NCBI GenBank assembly: GCA_029931535.1
Contig: JAQPZY010000984.1
Span: 825,501-889,500 of the forward strand
DNA: 64,000 nucleotides
Reading direction: 5' to 3'
Origin: Margaritifera margaritifera
Lineage: Eukaryota; Mollusca; Bivalvia; Unionida; Margaritiferidae
Below, piece by piece: positions 11,050 to 22,888 of this stretch. The translations under genes were made by a program, and so were the position numbers. Each line of letters starts with the position of its first letter. The first letter of the stretch is position 1. The notes under the pieces are model-generated. The model saw only the letters and a program-made list of their open reading frames with translations, was not told where the DNA came from and did no database searches.

Positions 11050-13206
11050 GATGACAACCACCAGTGGCATTAAATAACCTCCTTAAATTCTTCCTTCTAA
11101 GGTGACCCATGTCTTTGCAAATGACTAGACTCTAGTATGATACAAACCGAATGACCATCTTCAAATGTCTCACACAAAACAAAACCAATTAATATTTAAC
11201 ACAAATGTAAGAAATGTCACTTATGCACCACCAATATGTATACAAGTAAATAAAAAATTAACTTTAACTCTTTTCCTACCCAAGGCCTAATCGACATGCT
11301 GAAGATTCCACTGTAGAACATGAGAATGACTACATGTAAAACTCACAGTCTCTGACCACGTTACGCTACACTTAGTTTATAATTCATGATTAGTGACAAT
11401 CGTAAGCATCCAACTGATCTTAAGGAACAACCTTCTTATAAAGTATCCATTTTTTCATATAATTAAAAAAAAAATTATATCTTGAACCACACTTTTTGCC
11501 TTATGGGAAGTGCCTTCCCAGACACTATTGGAAACACATCCTACATCTATAATAGTTCTCATAGTTGCAAGCACAATCAATATATGTACCATTTATGAAG
11601 TAATATCATGCATATTTACAATATACAGCAAATTAAACATCGTTTTCACTATATTAAGATGGGTATTAAAAAGGAACAACTGATAATACTGCAAAATTAC
11701 AGGTTAGGCAGAATAATATTTACAGAACTATATGTAGTTAATCAACAGAGGACAAGTGAAATGTAAACAAAGAAACAAATCAGCTGACAGTATGTATTTC
11801 ATATTTTTCAGAAGTTTCTTCACTATTAACAGTACCAACCACAACTGAACTTTCTATATGGAAACTCTGATGTCTGTTGAGTTACATACATGCGTGTAAT
11901 ATGGCTCCAGTCATGGGACTGTACTGAGTGGAAGAAGACCAATATGGTAGCATCCACTACACTGAATCATGATGTTTGCAACATATGGTGTATGTAAGGC
12001 TCCATGTGTATGCAAAATGTAACACTCATTGCATCTCGTTTAGTCTGTTTTGCGGAAAAGGTATTTATAAGAGCAAAAATAGGCAATTTGATATTGCATT
12101 TTATGCACAACAGATCATGGCATTGAGACAGAATTGAGCTTTTGCATTGTAATTATCATGTTGCATGAAGACTAAGCAAGATGCAATGAGCATTACATTT
12201 TTCAGACACATTGGGCCTTGCATACACTGCATGTGGCAAACATCACAATGCCATGTAATGGGGGCTGCCATATTGGTCTTCTTCCAGTCAACCCAGTCCC
12301 ATGACTGAGTCATATTACATGCATACCTGTAACCCGATGGCTATCAAACTTTCCATATGGAAAGTACAGCTGTGGTTGGTACAGTTAATAGGAAAGAAAT
12401 TCCTAAACATTCCTAAAATACATACTATGAAATGACTTATTTACTTGTTTACATTTTGCTTCTTTTCCTCTCTTCTTTCACTGCATGTAGTTCTGTAAAT
12501 ATTAATCTGCTGATGTTTATATCTTTGGGTATTATCAGTCCTTCATTCTTAATACCCATCTAAAGATAATTAAAAGTACTTGATATTAGCTAAATATCCT
12601 AAATAAACCTTATATTTATGCATAAATGGGATATATATTGATCTGGCTTGTAAGTATGAGAACTACTGAAGTTGTAGTATGTGTTTCCGCTAGTGTGTGA
12701 GAAGGCAGATCCCATAATGCAAGAGTGTGGTTCAAATTAAGAAAAAGAAAAATTGTAAGAAAATTATTAACTGATCAGGTAAGATATATGAGCAGTTGCA
12801 TACTTTAGAAGAAGTTACTTTATTCAGTTCTGTTAGATGTTATGATTGTCACTAATTGTGAATGTTAAAGTAAGTAAAGAATAACATACTTAATGATGGT
12901 GAATATGACATGTACACATGTTTATATCCATGTGCTTTTCTACAGTGGATTCTACAGTGTGTCAAATAGGCCATGTGTAGGGAAAGAGTTTACACTTATT
13001 TGTACAATTATTTACATACATATTTGTGGTGATTAAGTGACATTAGGTATTTGTGATAAATAGTTATTGATGTTGTTTTGTAAGTGACATTTGCACACTG
13101 GTAAATTAGTATTTATCGTCATACAGTTATTCTTTTTGCAAAGACATGGGGTGCTTTAGAAAGCAGGATATAAGGAGGCAATTTAATGTAGCTGGTCGTC
13201 TACATG
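11050..13206. repeat. Long imperfect palindrome, ~1-kb arms
   Basis: The left arm (about 11,050-12,057) reappears on the opposite strand in the right arm (about 12,170-13,206). Matching pairs, outer to inner, are cccatgtctttgcaaa at 11,107 with the complement of tttgcaaagacatggg at 13,135; gaaccacactttttgcc at 11,484 with ttcaaattaag/gtgtggttc near 12,727; ccaaccacaactg at 11,836 with cagctgtggttgg at 12,368; and the block aagaagaccaatatgg near 11,933 with ccatattggtcttcttcc near 12,268. Arms carry scattered substitutions and indels. The about 110-bp centre is unique. A third, interrupted copy flanks the nested transposons at 54-57.6 kb, so this is a dispersed foldback family. No coding capacity. 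Confidence 0.85.
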
Positions 13207-13317
13207 GGCCCCCAATTCAAATATTGACATACAAGTACTAACATGATAAAGGTGATATGCAAGAAATGATACAGAAACTAGAATGTTATTTATGTTTATA
13301 TATCACTTTATGCTACA

Positions 13318-13796
13318 TGTAACTACACAATTTTATAATAATACCATCATGATTTTTCCAAATTTGGTTCTTTTTGCTTTTGTGACAAAATCTGTACCAA
13401 AACCTAATTAATGATAAATGTAAGAAAAGCTTTAGGAATGCCAAGTTAAATTTCTTTCTGTAATTTTTCCCATAAACTTAAGTCTTCTATGTCCTATTGA
13501 TGTTCCTCTGCAATATAGTTTTTTTTTCCCCGAGCATATGTACAATGGTGTCACAAAAAGAAATAGACTTCTGTAAAGTGCGTCATAATGGGTGACATAT
13601 TACACAAACTTTTCCACAAGGGATCGTCTGGTTGAAAGCATTCAAGGAAGAGTATTAGGGAATATATCGTTGTCATATTTTATGCATACTCCCAATGTTT
13701 CTAAAGTAATGAGAGGTATCACTATGAAAGGAGTATATTTATAAAAAGGTGAAAGTAAGTACTTAAGTGCGTAAAAATAGGGGAGTCCAGGATAAT
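13318..13796. repeat. Dispersed repeat, copy 1 (inverted to 42.5 kb)
   Basis: About 480 bp match the complement of 42,489-42,973. Shared blocks include accatcatgatttttcc, gacaaaatctgtacc, ggaatgccaagttaaa, tgtcctattgatgttcctc and gaaaggagtatatt. Divergence is moderate. No frame is conserved between copies, so it is a mobile or segmental non-coding repeat. Confidence 0.85.
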
Positions 13797-14265
13797 ATCT
13801 ATACCTTGGCCTAACTAGCACATCCGGTCATAAACCATCTATACCTTGGCCTAACTAGCACATCCGGTCATAAGCCATATGACCTTTTAGTCAGTGGCAC
13901 GAACCATGGACGCACTTCCGGAAATAAGTAAACTTACACACGCTCGGAAAAATGGTAATTCTGAATTAAAATAGCCTTGAGTAACCACTTTTCATGCACT
14001 TAACGTGAATTTTAACGAGTTCGTTATAATATTGTGAGAGTCTATTAAAAAAAACTTAGAAAGTGTTGATCTATATCTACTTCATTTAATCATCATTACA
14101 AAAATTTTGGCATTCATGTACATTAGTTCTAAATTACCATTTTTGTGAGCACGTGTAATTTTGCTTATTTCCGGAAGTGGTGTCCATGGTTCATGACGCT
14201 AACTAAAAAGTCATGTGGCATATGACCGGAATGTGCCAGTTAGATCAAGGTATGGATATTATTAG
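13791..14265. repeat. Foldback element with ~160-bp arms
   Basis: The left arm (13,791-13,965) pairs with the right arm (14,145-14,265): atacct-tgg / ccaaggtat ends, ttccggaaataagtaa with ttgcttatttccggaa, and aaaatggtaatt with aattaccattttt. The left arm alone contains a 40-bp tandem duplication (starting 13,801 and 13,841). The about 170-bp loop is itself repeated in inverted orientation at 15,012-15,145. Confidence 0.85.
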
Positions 14266-15011
14266 TTCATAGCATCTCCATGTCTTTGAAATAAAAAAAA
14301 AATAATTTAAATATGAAAAAAAAATTATGTTAAATTCTATATGCAGTTTGTGCACTTACATTACCGCTTGCTTGTTCTTTACTATATAAATACATGACTC
14401 AATAGACTGAGAGAGAGAGAGACAGAGAGAAATTTAGAAATGTAAAAATAGACAGAAATGTAAAAATAGACACTGGTGAATTGATACACATTTTTATTAT
14501 AATAGATTCTATGTCTTTTGATGTACCGGTAGAATATATGTTCATTACGAAATAATACTGAAACAAAAAAGTCCATAGTGAATATACATTTAGAGTGTAT
14601 ATTTTTCTTACGCAGTATAAGAACCTTGCATGATTAAAACCAAATATTTACATTGGCTATCACGTTGTATAAATTCCCAGATTCAGCTTTCCTGTTCATG
14701 ATATGTAAACAAAGCCATCATGTGATCGGCTGCGCTATCTTTAGCATATAATAGAAAATTATAGGCCAAAATGTCTAACACAAATAAAGCATTACTAATA
14801 TACTGATTTTAATTATGATTTTTTAAAAATTACATGAAATTACCTGTTTAAATGTCATTTGGTCTGATTTTACTATTTAATTCAATGTTGTCACTCTTGA
14901 AGAACTCTGGTGACACAGTTGATGATGTCATTATCTCGAAACAAGCGCGTTTGATCGCAAGAAACATACCGCACGATCGAAGGAGATTTACGTGATCGGG
15001 TGGTTGGACGA

Positions 15012-15145
15012 TGCATGAATGCCAAATTTTTTTTAACGATGATTAAATGAAGTAGATATAGTTGAACACTTTCTATGGTTATTTGAATAGATTCTCACAA
15101 AATTATAACGAACGCGCTAAAATTCACGTTAAGGGCACGAAATAT
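15012..15145. repeat. Inverted copy of the 14.0-14.1 kb loop
   Basis: Complementary to about 13,995-14,125: shared blocks include gattaaatgaagtagatata and aaaattcacgttaa. It lacks the long arms present around the first copy, so this is a partial second copy of the foldback element or of its core. The surrounding 14,266-15,210 holds no gene. Confidence 0.8.
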
Positions 15146-15210
15146 AGCGGCTCGAGGATATGTACTGTAACAGCATTATGTACCGCGATAATACAGCGTT
15201 CCGGGCTACT

Positions 15211-15392
15211 GTGACTCACAGGAGCTCGTTACAAAAAAAATTAGGAGTATCGGTCAATGGATAGAGGGCTGGGGGGATCCAACCTGTAACAAATATGGAC
15301 AGTGGGCTGGGGGAATCCAACCTGTAACCTCTATCCATTGACCGATACACCTATTTTTTGTTTGTTTTTGTAACGAGCCCCTGTGCTGTGAC
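15211..15392. repeat. Small foldback element
   Basis: The left arm gctcgttacaaaaaaaatta...cggtcaatggatagagg pairs with cctctatccattgaccg...ttttgtaacgagccc on the right, closing at gtgac on both ends. Between the arms a short module (gggctgggggatccaacctgtaac type) is present twice in direct order. No coding frame; the ORF at 15,456-15,707 minus just outside is not supported by any family feature. Confidence 0.85.
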
Positions 15393-16524
15393 CATGACAT
15401 TTCACCTTTTTAGTATGTCTGGGTTTCTCTATACCTTGATGGGCAAACCTACCTGTTAATATTGGCAAATGTTATTTGCGCTAAAACTAAGTTTGTTATA
15501 CACTTGAAGAGTTTCCTTTGACTTTGTCAGGTCACACCGTTGTAAACGAAGGGAAGTAACTCTAAATTTTAATCGAATTGTTCCCCGGATGCGAAGTTTA
15601 AACCTTCGTTTGGGTGGTCTCGTATTACGGCCTAGCCTGGTTTCTGGCCTGTATATAGCTACCGCACATACGATGTTTATTTTATTTATAACTGTTTTCG
15701 CAAACATAGTGAGAGAATATAAAAGGTTGATTTTCGGCTCTTAAATTTACATAAGATAGTTCTTTGTGAAGTTTTAGCCGAAATCAGAGTAAAATAAATT
15801 TGAACTATCGCATTTAGATATTTTTTTTTTTAAACCACAATAACTTTTCCATGTTTAATCAAACTAGATCATCAAGAAATGAATTTAATTAGATCCTACC
15901 ATCACGAGATATATAATATTACGATAAATAAGGTTGCTCTTTCACCATATGTTGATAAACATTATTTAGTTCACAATATAAATACTTTACCTTTGAGCTA
16001 TTCTCCTATTCTCCTACCAACTAATAATCAAAGAACATTCCAGCCTCATTCAAAGTCGATTTCTTTGGGTGTTTTTTAAATTAAAAAATTAAAAAATTAA
16101 TTTTAATTAAAAATTAAAAAACAAAAAATCCAGTATTTTATGTATTATAACTGCTAGTACTACATGATTTTCATTAAATATGTTTTCCATAGATATTTTT
16201 TTATTAGTTAAAGACTACTATAAATCAAACATTTTCACAATGATCTTTTATGACAGAAGTATACTTTTGTACTATTACCCATAAACATATTCCATAATGC
16301 TTACCACTGAATGTTAGCTTTGTTAAGTTGGTTGCTTTCCTTTTTACATCATATAAATTTGGACAATCGTCTATAAAAAAATAAAGTATTAGTTTTATGG
16401 CATACACTAATAAGTAATTATACCTATTTATCTAATTTATCAATAGGATCTATTAAAATTAAATTGTTGTCTTTAAAAAGCCATTTTCTGTTGAAAGACT
16501 GATTGCTCATATGCGTTGGACTCA
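15393..16524. other. Gene-free, AT-rich
   Basis: No credible gene. A run of short A/T words at 16,078-16,125 and scattered weak frames are all I see. The left edge of the Polinton-like fragment may lie in this interval, but no terminal repeat for it could be recognised. Confidence 0.4.
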
Positions 16525-16526
16525 TA

Positions 16527-16730
16527 CCGTATATACTCGCGTATAACCCGATACCAACTGTAAACTGCATAGACCCATATCTGCCTTCGCATAATGCGCC
16601 GGCAGATCTGGATCTATGCCCTTTGTAAGGATTAATCAGTAGAACAAACAACTTAGACCCTGATCTGCCGGCGCATTATGGGACAGCAGATCAGGCTCTA
16701 CGTTGTTTGCATTTGGACGAGTATATACGG
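16527..16730. mobile_element. MITE with CCGTATATACTCG ends, copy 1
   Basis: A 204-bp element with perfect 13-bp terminal inverted repeats CCGTATATACTCG, flanked by TA on each side (16,525-16,526 and 16,731-16,732). Internally, modules of the type cagatc-gg-tctatg are arranged as further inverted repeats, giving a largely self-complementary sequence. A related copy in opposite orientation lies at 30,870-31,086. The ends resemble those of the large element at 54,141-57,583 (CAGTATATACTCG), suggesting one pogo/Tigger-like mobilising family. No coding capacity. Confidence 0.85.
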
Positions 16731-16914
16731 TAATTACAATGAGATATAAAAAAAAGTTGTATATTCTGTTTTAATCAAATCTAGTATAAATCATGTTTTT
16801 CCTCAGTTTGTAACACCGCATATAATGATATTATGAGGTTCTTTCATGTTCATTTATTAAGATTTTAATCAGGACATCAGGACTCTTAATAGGACTTCAG
16901 GACTCTTAAACACA

Positions 16915-18110
16915 CGTTGTTGTCTATAGAAGAGAACATATTTTAATTGATTGTTCTGAATATTTACCTGTCCATCAGAAACAAAATAAATATACATTTT
17001 TGTGCGCATCTATGTTTTCTTTTTCTATTTATATGTATGTGCATTTCTTGTTGAACATTTGCTAATTTATGTCCTGTTCCATGCAATCTTTTATCATTTG
17101 TACTTCTTAAATCAAGCCATAATCAGTGGTGATCAGTATTAAATTGTTTACAACAATATTACTCCTTTAAGTGTCTTTTTGTCGCTCGTCAAAGAAATAT
17201 TTCATTGCTCCTGTAAATTGTCGATCTAATTTATACCCCTGTAAATAAACATGTTAGTTAATCCTTCCACAGTATTATTTAATCTATTGCCGAATTGAAA
17301 TACTTCTATGGATCAGTTTTTCAATTTTAAAAAAAAATTTTTTTTTTATTTTTGCACAGTATAAAGACTTCTTTTCAACTCATTCTTGGTGAATAAAGTA
17401 TTACAGTTGTTAATGTCATATTAGCAGCTATATAAATAATTCTCTCTCTTGTGATATAATCATAAAAAAAGAAATTCCATTTCTGTCCATTACAGAATTA
17501 GCCATTAGGTCAGCTGTAATCGTATCATACTGGAGTCAAACATTCTCTAATTCATAATATTGATTTGCACATTTTGTGACTTCAGACGCTTTTTCCAGCA
17601 ATATTATAAATCTTAAATCTTGAGGAAGAACAAAAGGATTCAACGAATAATGATCCATCAGTATCTAAAAATCTAGTGAAATTCTAATTTTCTTTGAGTA
17701 TACAATAAACTGAACAGCTTCTGTACCCGTGTTTTTGTGCATCAGCCACTCTAGATATGAACTTTCTCAGTTTTTCACTCATTATACCTTGTTCTATTTG
17801 TTTGTTCTCACAGACATTGGTAACTGAAAGTTTATGAATGTCCTGAAAATGTTTTAATCATTCAGCTTAAAAATATCCCCACTACCATAAGAAATGTTTA
17901 TGTATTTAATAGACATTCTTCCAAGATTGTTTACAACTGAATTATTTGCATCTTCTTTAACCTTCATATTGAACAATACGAGGAAACTACAAGGTACTAT
18001 TAAAACATTTGGACCTAACCTAGGTATTTACAACTTGTTCAGGTTTTATACTTCTAGGAGTGTGTGTAATAAAATGAGATGTTGGATTAAGATGTTTAAC
18101 ACCCTGTGGT
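16915..18110 (-). pseudogene. Polinton/adintovirus-like major capsid protein remnant
   Basis: Conserved-looking coding blocks run along the minus strand in changing frames. In order they are a block with NNLGR near 17,930, a block near 17,620 containing NPFVLPQDLRF, one near 17,210 with MKYFFDERQKDT, and one near 17,110 reading RSTNDKRLHGTG. As I recall the family, this order and wording fit the double-jelly-roll, hexon-like major capsid protein of Polintons (Mavericks) and animal adintoviruses, which forms the shell of the particle. At least several frameshifts and stops break it, so no product is expected. The neighbouring minus-strand frames belong to the same kind of element. The family assignment is by recognition, not by a search. 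Confidence 0.62.
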
Positions 18111-18336
18111 GTTTTTTTTCCTGTTTGTGAGAAGTTATATATTTTCCGTATGTTGCCCTCCTTTTTATCTAGTTAAATTTTTATAAATTCTTCTAGGGCA
18201 TCTAAGATCTTCTCAAATATACTTATACCCAACATAAACACTAGGGCCCAATACATTTGCAATAATGACATATTCATAAGTTATTTGTTTCTCAGAAGGT
18301 TGGTAAAAAATCATTAACTGTAGGTTGCCTACATTT

Positions 18337-18579
18337 TTAAAAAGTGATACTAGTATTTGGATGAATTGAAGAATATGTAGAAAAACTCATTATATTGTTG
18401 TTTTTTTTTTGTTGTTTTTTTTTTTTTGGGGGGGGATGCATTTCCTCAAGTACTTTACCTTGTCGCATCCTTTCTTCATCATTTCTATTAGGATTAAATA
18501 AATTAAACAGATAATGACTTTCTGCGAATGCTAAACTGTTAGCAATTGCTTCTCTAATTATTACTACTGCAGATGCCAT
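18337..18579 (-). pseudogene. Polinton-like membrane protein N-terminus
   Basis: An 80-codon frame starts MASAVVIIREAIANSLAF and continues with YLFNLF and an acidic/basic stretch NDEERMRQGK before running into a T/G homopolymer tract (18,405-18,437) that destroys the sense. This short hydrophobic opening followed by a charged helix resembles a small hypothetical protein that accompanies Polinton-type structural genes in invertebrates. It lies directly upstream (minus strand) of the capsid remnant, as expected for one late gene block. The protein is truncated; its function is not known to me. Confidence 0.5.
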
Positions 18580-18779
18580 TATTTAATGTTCATAAAGTTA
18601 GGATTATTATGTACAACTCCTTTAACCGAAAAAAATAAAACATAGCAAAACCTGGGCATTAAATAGATTCAGCATACCTTTAAAATATTAATTACCAATA
18701 TGATAAAAGTATGAAGTTGTAGAAAAAGAAATAGTACATTTTGAAACATTGCAAAAATGAGAAAGTATTATGATTCTCG

Positions 18780-19165
18780 GTGGTTCATCATAAAAGTTAT
18801 CTAACCTTGTATAATGATCATTCAACCTTTTGTTATTATCATTAATTGCAATAGTATTTATTCCCATTTCTGTTTTTAATTTAGTTAAGTATGTCTCTAT
18901 ATTAATAAAGTATTTTCTTAATCGTTGAAACTTATTTTCAAATTCTTTATTAATAGTTAGTTCTTATCTGTATATACTTTACTGTTAAAACTTGTTGTAT
19001 TGCATTAGAAAGTTCTTATCTTTTCGAGTTACTAAGTCATCTTTTTAAATCGGCATCAGATTTTTCTATTTGATCTGCTAAATTTGTAATATGTTTGCTG
19101 TTCAAGTTTAAGTCTTGGACCTAATGTTTCATCTGTCTTATCTTTTTCATTCATCTCTATTAATT
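18780..19165 (-). pseudogene. Broken charged, coiled-coil-like frames
   Basis: The minus strand shows coding-like, lysine- and glutamate-rich stretches in several frames, for example FENKFQRLRKYFINIETYL near 18,900, interrupted by stops. The heptad-like spacing suggests a coiled coil. It sits between the jelly-roll-like frame at 19.4-19.7 kb and the membrane-protein frame, so it is probably another decayed gene of the same virus-like element. I cannot name the family. Confidence 0.35.
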
Positions 19166-19403
19166 TAAACTAAAATCACAAGAACGTCCTAAAGATATTA
19201 ATGTCAATTATTAAGTAGGTAAATGCCAGCTTTGCCTATACTTGTCATATTCAAAACAAACTTTGTTTTATCTTACATTTCAAAATCTTTAAATTATTTT
19301 AGTCTCACTACTCTTGATATGCATAATTAAGAATATAAATATACCTATATCTATAACTGGATAGCTGAAAACTGATTCCTTGCACTTAATTGAGCTCATT
19401 TAT

Positions 19404-19742
19404 TTAAGATGAAACGGAAAAATTAATTGCCTGTCTGAGCTTAAAACCATAGTACCGTGCACAAATTAAAATATGCTTGAGATATTTTAACAATATGTAT
19501 GTAATTGGGATGCCATTGAAAGCTATGACTTTCGAGTCTTCATCTTCAATTCTGATATTTAATGTGTTTATTGTACCTCTTTGTAATTGTTTATATGGAC
19601 TATTAACATTGTATGAGATAAAATCACTGTGGAATACATGTTTAATAGGTACAGACTCTAATAGAGTAGAGTAGACGCCTTTAAAGTAATTCTTTGTATT
19701 GTTTAGTTTATCAAGGAAAATATCCAAGTCTTTAGGCTTCAA
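19404..19742 (-). CDS. 112-codon frame, virus-like structural protein end
   Basis: This is the longest uninterrupted minus-strand frame of the virus-like block. The first 50 residues read through SVPIKHVFHSDFISYNV, followed by a segment with QRGTINTLNIRIEDEDSKVI and FNG. A His-Ser-Asp strand followed by a late 'inner strand-acidic turn-FNG' segment resembles the C-terminal part of a jelly-roll structural protein as found in Polinton-type genomes, but I cannot assign major or minor capsid with certainty. An upstream part is not visible in the same frame, so it is most likely a fragment. The complementary frame at 19,477-19,674 plus is its shadow. Confidence 0.4.
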   Translation of the reverse strand: MKPKDLDIFLDKLNNTKNYFKGVYSTLLESVPIKHVFHSDFISYNVNSPYKQLQRGTINTLNIRIEDEDSKVIAFNGIPITYILLKYLKHILICARYYGFKLRQAINFSVSS

Positions 19743-20334
19743 AAATCCACAAACTATATATGATTAAGTATGTATTTATAGATCACACACTATTAAATCC
19801 TAGAAATTTAGAGTTGTAGTTTGTTATATACACTATATAACTATTACTCAGAGTTATTTCAACTTAAGATTTATGTTTCAGGCATTCATTATCTATGTTT
19901 TCTTCATTTTTGTAATTAGCTCTCATTCTTCCTTGACTTTTTCACAGACATTTGAAGATTATAGAAACCATTGTGTGTTGATATGGTCTTGATTTCATTG
20001 TTATCATTTGTATAATAGCATATATATGTTTTTGATCATTTTAAGTATTGTAATAAACAAGTACAAAGTCTATTCTCTGTAATAAAATGGATAATTTATC
20101 ATCTCTGTTATCAATTGGATTTGAAAACAATATTTCTTTCTCAGACTGTCCTTCCACAGAAATGTAGGCTTTTGCTGTAGGACCTTAGGTATAAGAGACT
20201 TCGACGTGATGTAGATTATATTTGAGCAACTGAAAAGGAAGTCTTATTTAACCCGAGGTCATGTTAGGTTTCTTTGCTTCTACGTCCTTGCAACCATTTG
20301 CTGTATTCACTAACTATTATATGAAAATCATTGT

Positions 20335-20640
20335 GACATATTCATGATTGCTTATTGCTTTAATCAACATTTCATCAATAGTATTCAACTTACTTATACC
20401 AGAGTTTACAATCTCATCGTGTTTTAAAACTATATTGCACACGAGCTTGTCTTTTAAAGTTTTTGCAACAAACCCTAATCAGGTTGCACCAAACTCAGTA
20501 AAAGCTAGAGGAATAATAAGTCCTATAATGCCTACAACTCTAAATCAAGCAGCCGCAACACCGATTCCACTGGAAACTTTTGCCATACCAACCTCTACAA
20601 AGTTAAAATCCTATATGATGTTTTATACTTTTTTCTTACA
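20335..20640 (-). pseudogene. Polinton-like protein, hydrophobic C-terminal part
   Basis: On the minus strand, near 20,560, GMAKVSSGIGVAAA opens a glycine/isoleucine-rich membrane-like stretch with in-frame stops. It is followed by an open block containing AKTLKDKLVCN and HDEIVNSGISKLNTI ending near 20,340. A hydrophobic glycine-rich stretch followed by a 'His-x-x-Ile ... Leu-Asn-Thr-Ile' helix is also seen in the 43.9-46.3 kb fragment (near 46,150, SSLNTIS). The two regions therefore share a gene type, as I recall one that travels with Polinton structural genes. Broken by stops; function unknown. Confidence 0.5.
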
Positions 20641-21339
20641 CAGCTGTAATGTTATATCTCTTTAACTAAATCTATCTTAATTTCATTAATTTTATCAGCC
20701 TAAAATTAATTCCATGGTTTTTAGGTAATTCTATTATTTAAAAGTATTAATCTATTTAATTATTTTGTCTGGTAGTATCCATTATAGTATCAGATAGTCA
20801 AACATAAACTGACTCAAAGAAATTGGAATAACCAATTTTTTTACTTCTTCTATACCCATGCTAGTTGGGGAATCTATTTTAAAATAAAATATTCTCTTCA
20901 GAAGCATACCATATCTTACAGTTAGAGTTTAATTTGATGCTACATGGTAAATAGTGTTATTTATGTTCTTCGTTTTGCTTGTCATTTAATAATGTAATTT
21001 TATTAAATTTAGTCATACTTGCATGTCTGGAAATTGATTTTCTTTATTTGACACTTTGGAGAATATGTTAGCAGGAAGTAAGGTTATAACAGGATCCACC
21101 ATCACTGATTCTTTTATTTCTAAAAAAAAAAATATATAACGCCTATTTCTATAGCAGCAACTACACCAGCAAGTAATAAATGTTTGGTATTTTGATACCA
21201 CATGAACATGCTTCAACTTCAGTTCGCCATGTCATAAATCTTTCTTGTTTTTTAACTTTTCTGCTTTTGCTTCTTCAAACTGTTTTGAACATTTTCCATG
21301 TTATTTTCCAATTTCAAATATATATGGATCTTTAATCCT

Positions 21340-21815
21340 TTGTGTAGTCACCTTATCTGATGATTTAGGAACCTATAAATTTTCTTCAGTTTTACTTTCA
21401 CAATTTTCTATTTATTTTGCAATGAAATTACAGTTTTCCTAAAGAGTTGTTCAAGTTATTTTTAAATCTTGTTTAGGTCCTGTTAAAGAGTTTTCAAATA
21501 TTTTGAAGGATTTCCATGTCATCTTACAAGTTCAACTCTACTAGTACCTTTTATACTTTGTGAACTTACTTTTTCTGGAGATTTAGGAACCATACAATTT
21601 TCTTCAATTTTACTTTTGTCACCTTCCATTTATTTGCAAAAATAAATTCCAAATTTTTAAAGACCTATTCAAGTTATTAACATAGTTACCTTCTCTACTG
21701 ATTTAGGAACCTTCAAATTTCTTTGTTAATGCTTTTATAGGACTCTTTCACCACCTTCCATTTATTTTGTAAGTAAATGGCACTTTTCCTAAAGAGCTGT
21801 TCAGGTTATTTTCAA
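21340..21815. repeat. Three degenerate repeats in virus-like block
   Basis: A module beginning gatttaggaacc and continuing through ttttcttca, ccatttattt and cctaaagag(c/t)tgttcaag appears three times (from about 21,357, 21,582 and 21,700), with indels. On the minus strand it reads as lysine-rich, coding-like sequence with stops. It may be the repeat region of a decayed gene of the element that occupies 16.9-22 kb. Confidence 0.6.
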
Positions 21816-22279
21816 GCAATTTTTATATCATCTTGCAAATATCTTAAATTGTAGTTATTCACTTTTCTAACATAACTAGGTCCTGCTTTTCATCTTCCTT
21901 TTACAATTAATATGATTAAATGATATCAAGCTAGCAATTAATGCTGAAACTGGTAATCCAAACATAAAAGATAGAGTCCATTAAAGTTTCTAATTCCATT
22001 TGTTGTTAAGTAGTCTTCTTTCAATTTTTTCATTTAAGTTATAAACTGGAAGAAATGTACTCATCAAATATGTTAGTTCTAGTATTATTACATCTGACAA
22101 TGACTTTGATATTTCAGTTGATATAGCATTTACAAATTTTCATGCGGTTTCTTGATTTCTTTTGAATCCATTTTATCCAACTCCTTATTGGTTAAGTGAT
22201 TACCAGTTATTTCCTTGTAAGTTCCATTTATTATACTATATTATACTAATTTTTAATTTCTGTTTGTAGAGTTCAGTTA

Positions 22280-22286
22280 TACATAC

Positions 22287-22361
<75 letters not shown>
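22280..22361. repeat. (AT)n microsatellite
   Basis: About 80 bp of AT dinucleotides. The minus-strand frame over it (22,273-22,503) is an artefact giving alternating Ile-Tyr. The interval 22,362-22,888 next to it shows no gene. Confidence 0.98.
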
Positions 22362-22363
<2 letters not shown>

Positions 22364-22888
22364 ATGCCATTGATAAGGATATTGACAACATGTATTTCAA
22401 ATATTTTCCTGATCAAACAATCAGCTCTTGACATGTAAACTGCCATGACAATATCAAATTGATCAAAAGAAAGAAAGAAAAAACTAAATTGAAAATTTTT
22501 CACAAGACAAATCTCATTCTAAAAGAACTGTTTAACTTTGCTGATTGAATGATCATTTTTGGACAACTGAAGTTTTCCTCTTTCTTATGTCATATCAAAG
22601 TACTGTGCTATAACCTAATATTTTCTATATTGCAATTTAATATTACAATCATATGTAATTCATATCTAACCAAAGGATGATATTTATGTGGTTTCCTTCT
22701 TAGTCAGCTTAAAAGCAGCTTTCAGTGGGAATGCAGCATAAAACTAATGACACAAGGAAAATATTTAACACTAGTGTCAGGTCAATATGTAATTTGTTTG
22801 CAAGTATCATTTCATCCATGCTTTATTTCATCAAGATTTATAGAATAAGGTTAAATATAGTTTATATAAAGTTAAAACAAAGCTGCCA

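Noticed and set aside
12101..12313. 70-codon minus frame
   Set aside because: Lies in the arm of the long palindrome; the other arm does not preserve it.
15456..15707. Basic 83-codon minus frame
   Set aside because: Arg-rich but no family resemblance, no splice or start context; beside a foldback element.
19477..19674. Plus-strand 65-codon frame
   Set aside because: Shadow of the minus-strand virus-like frame at 19,404-19,742.
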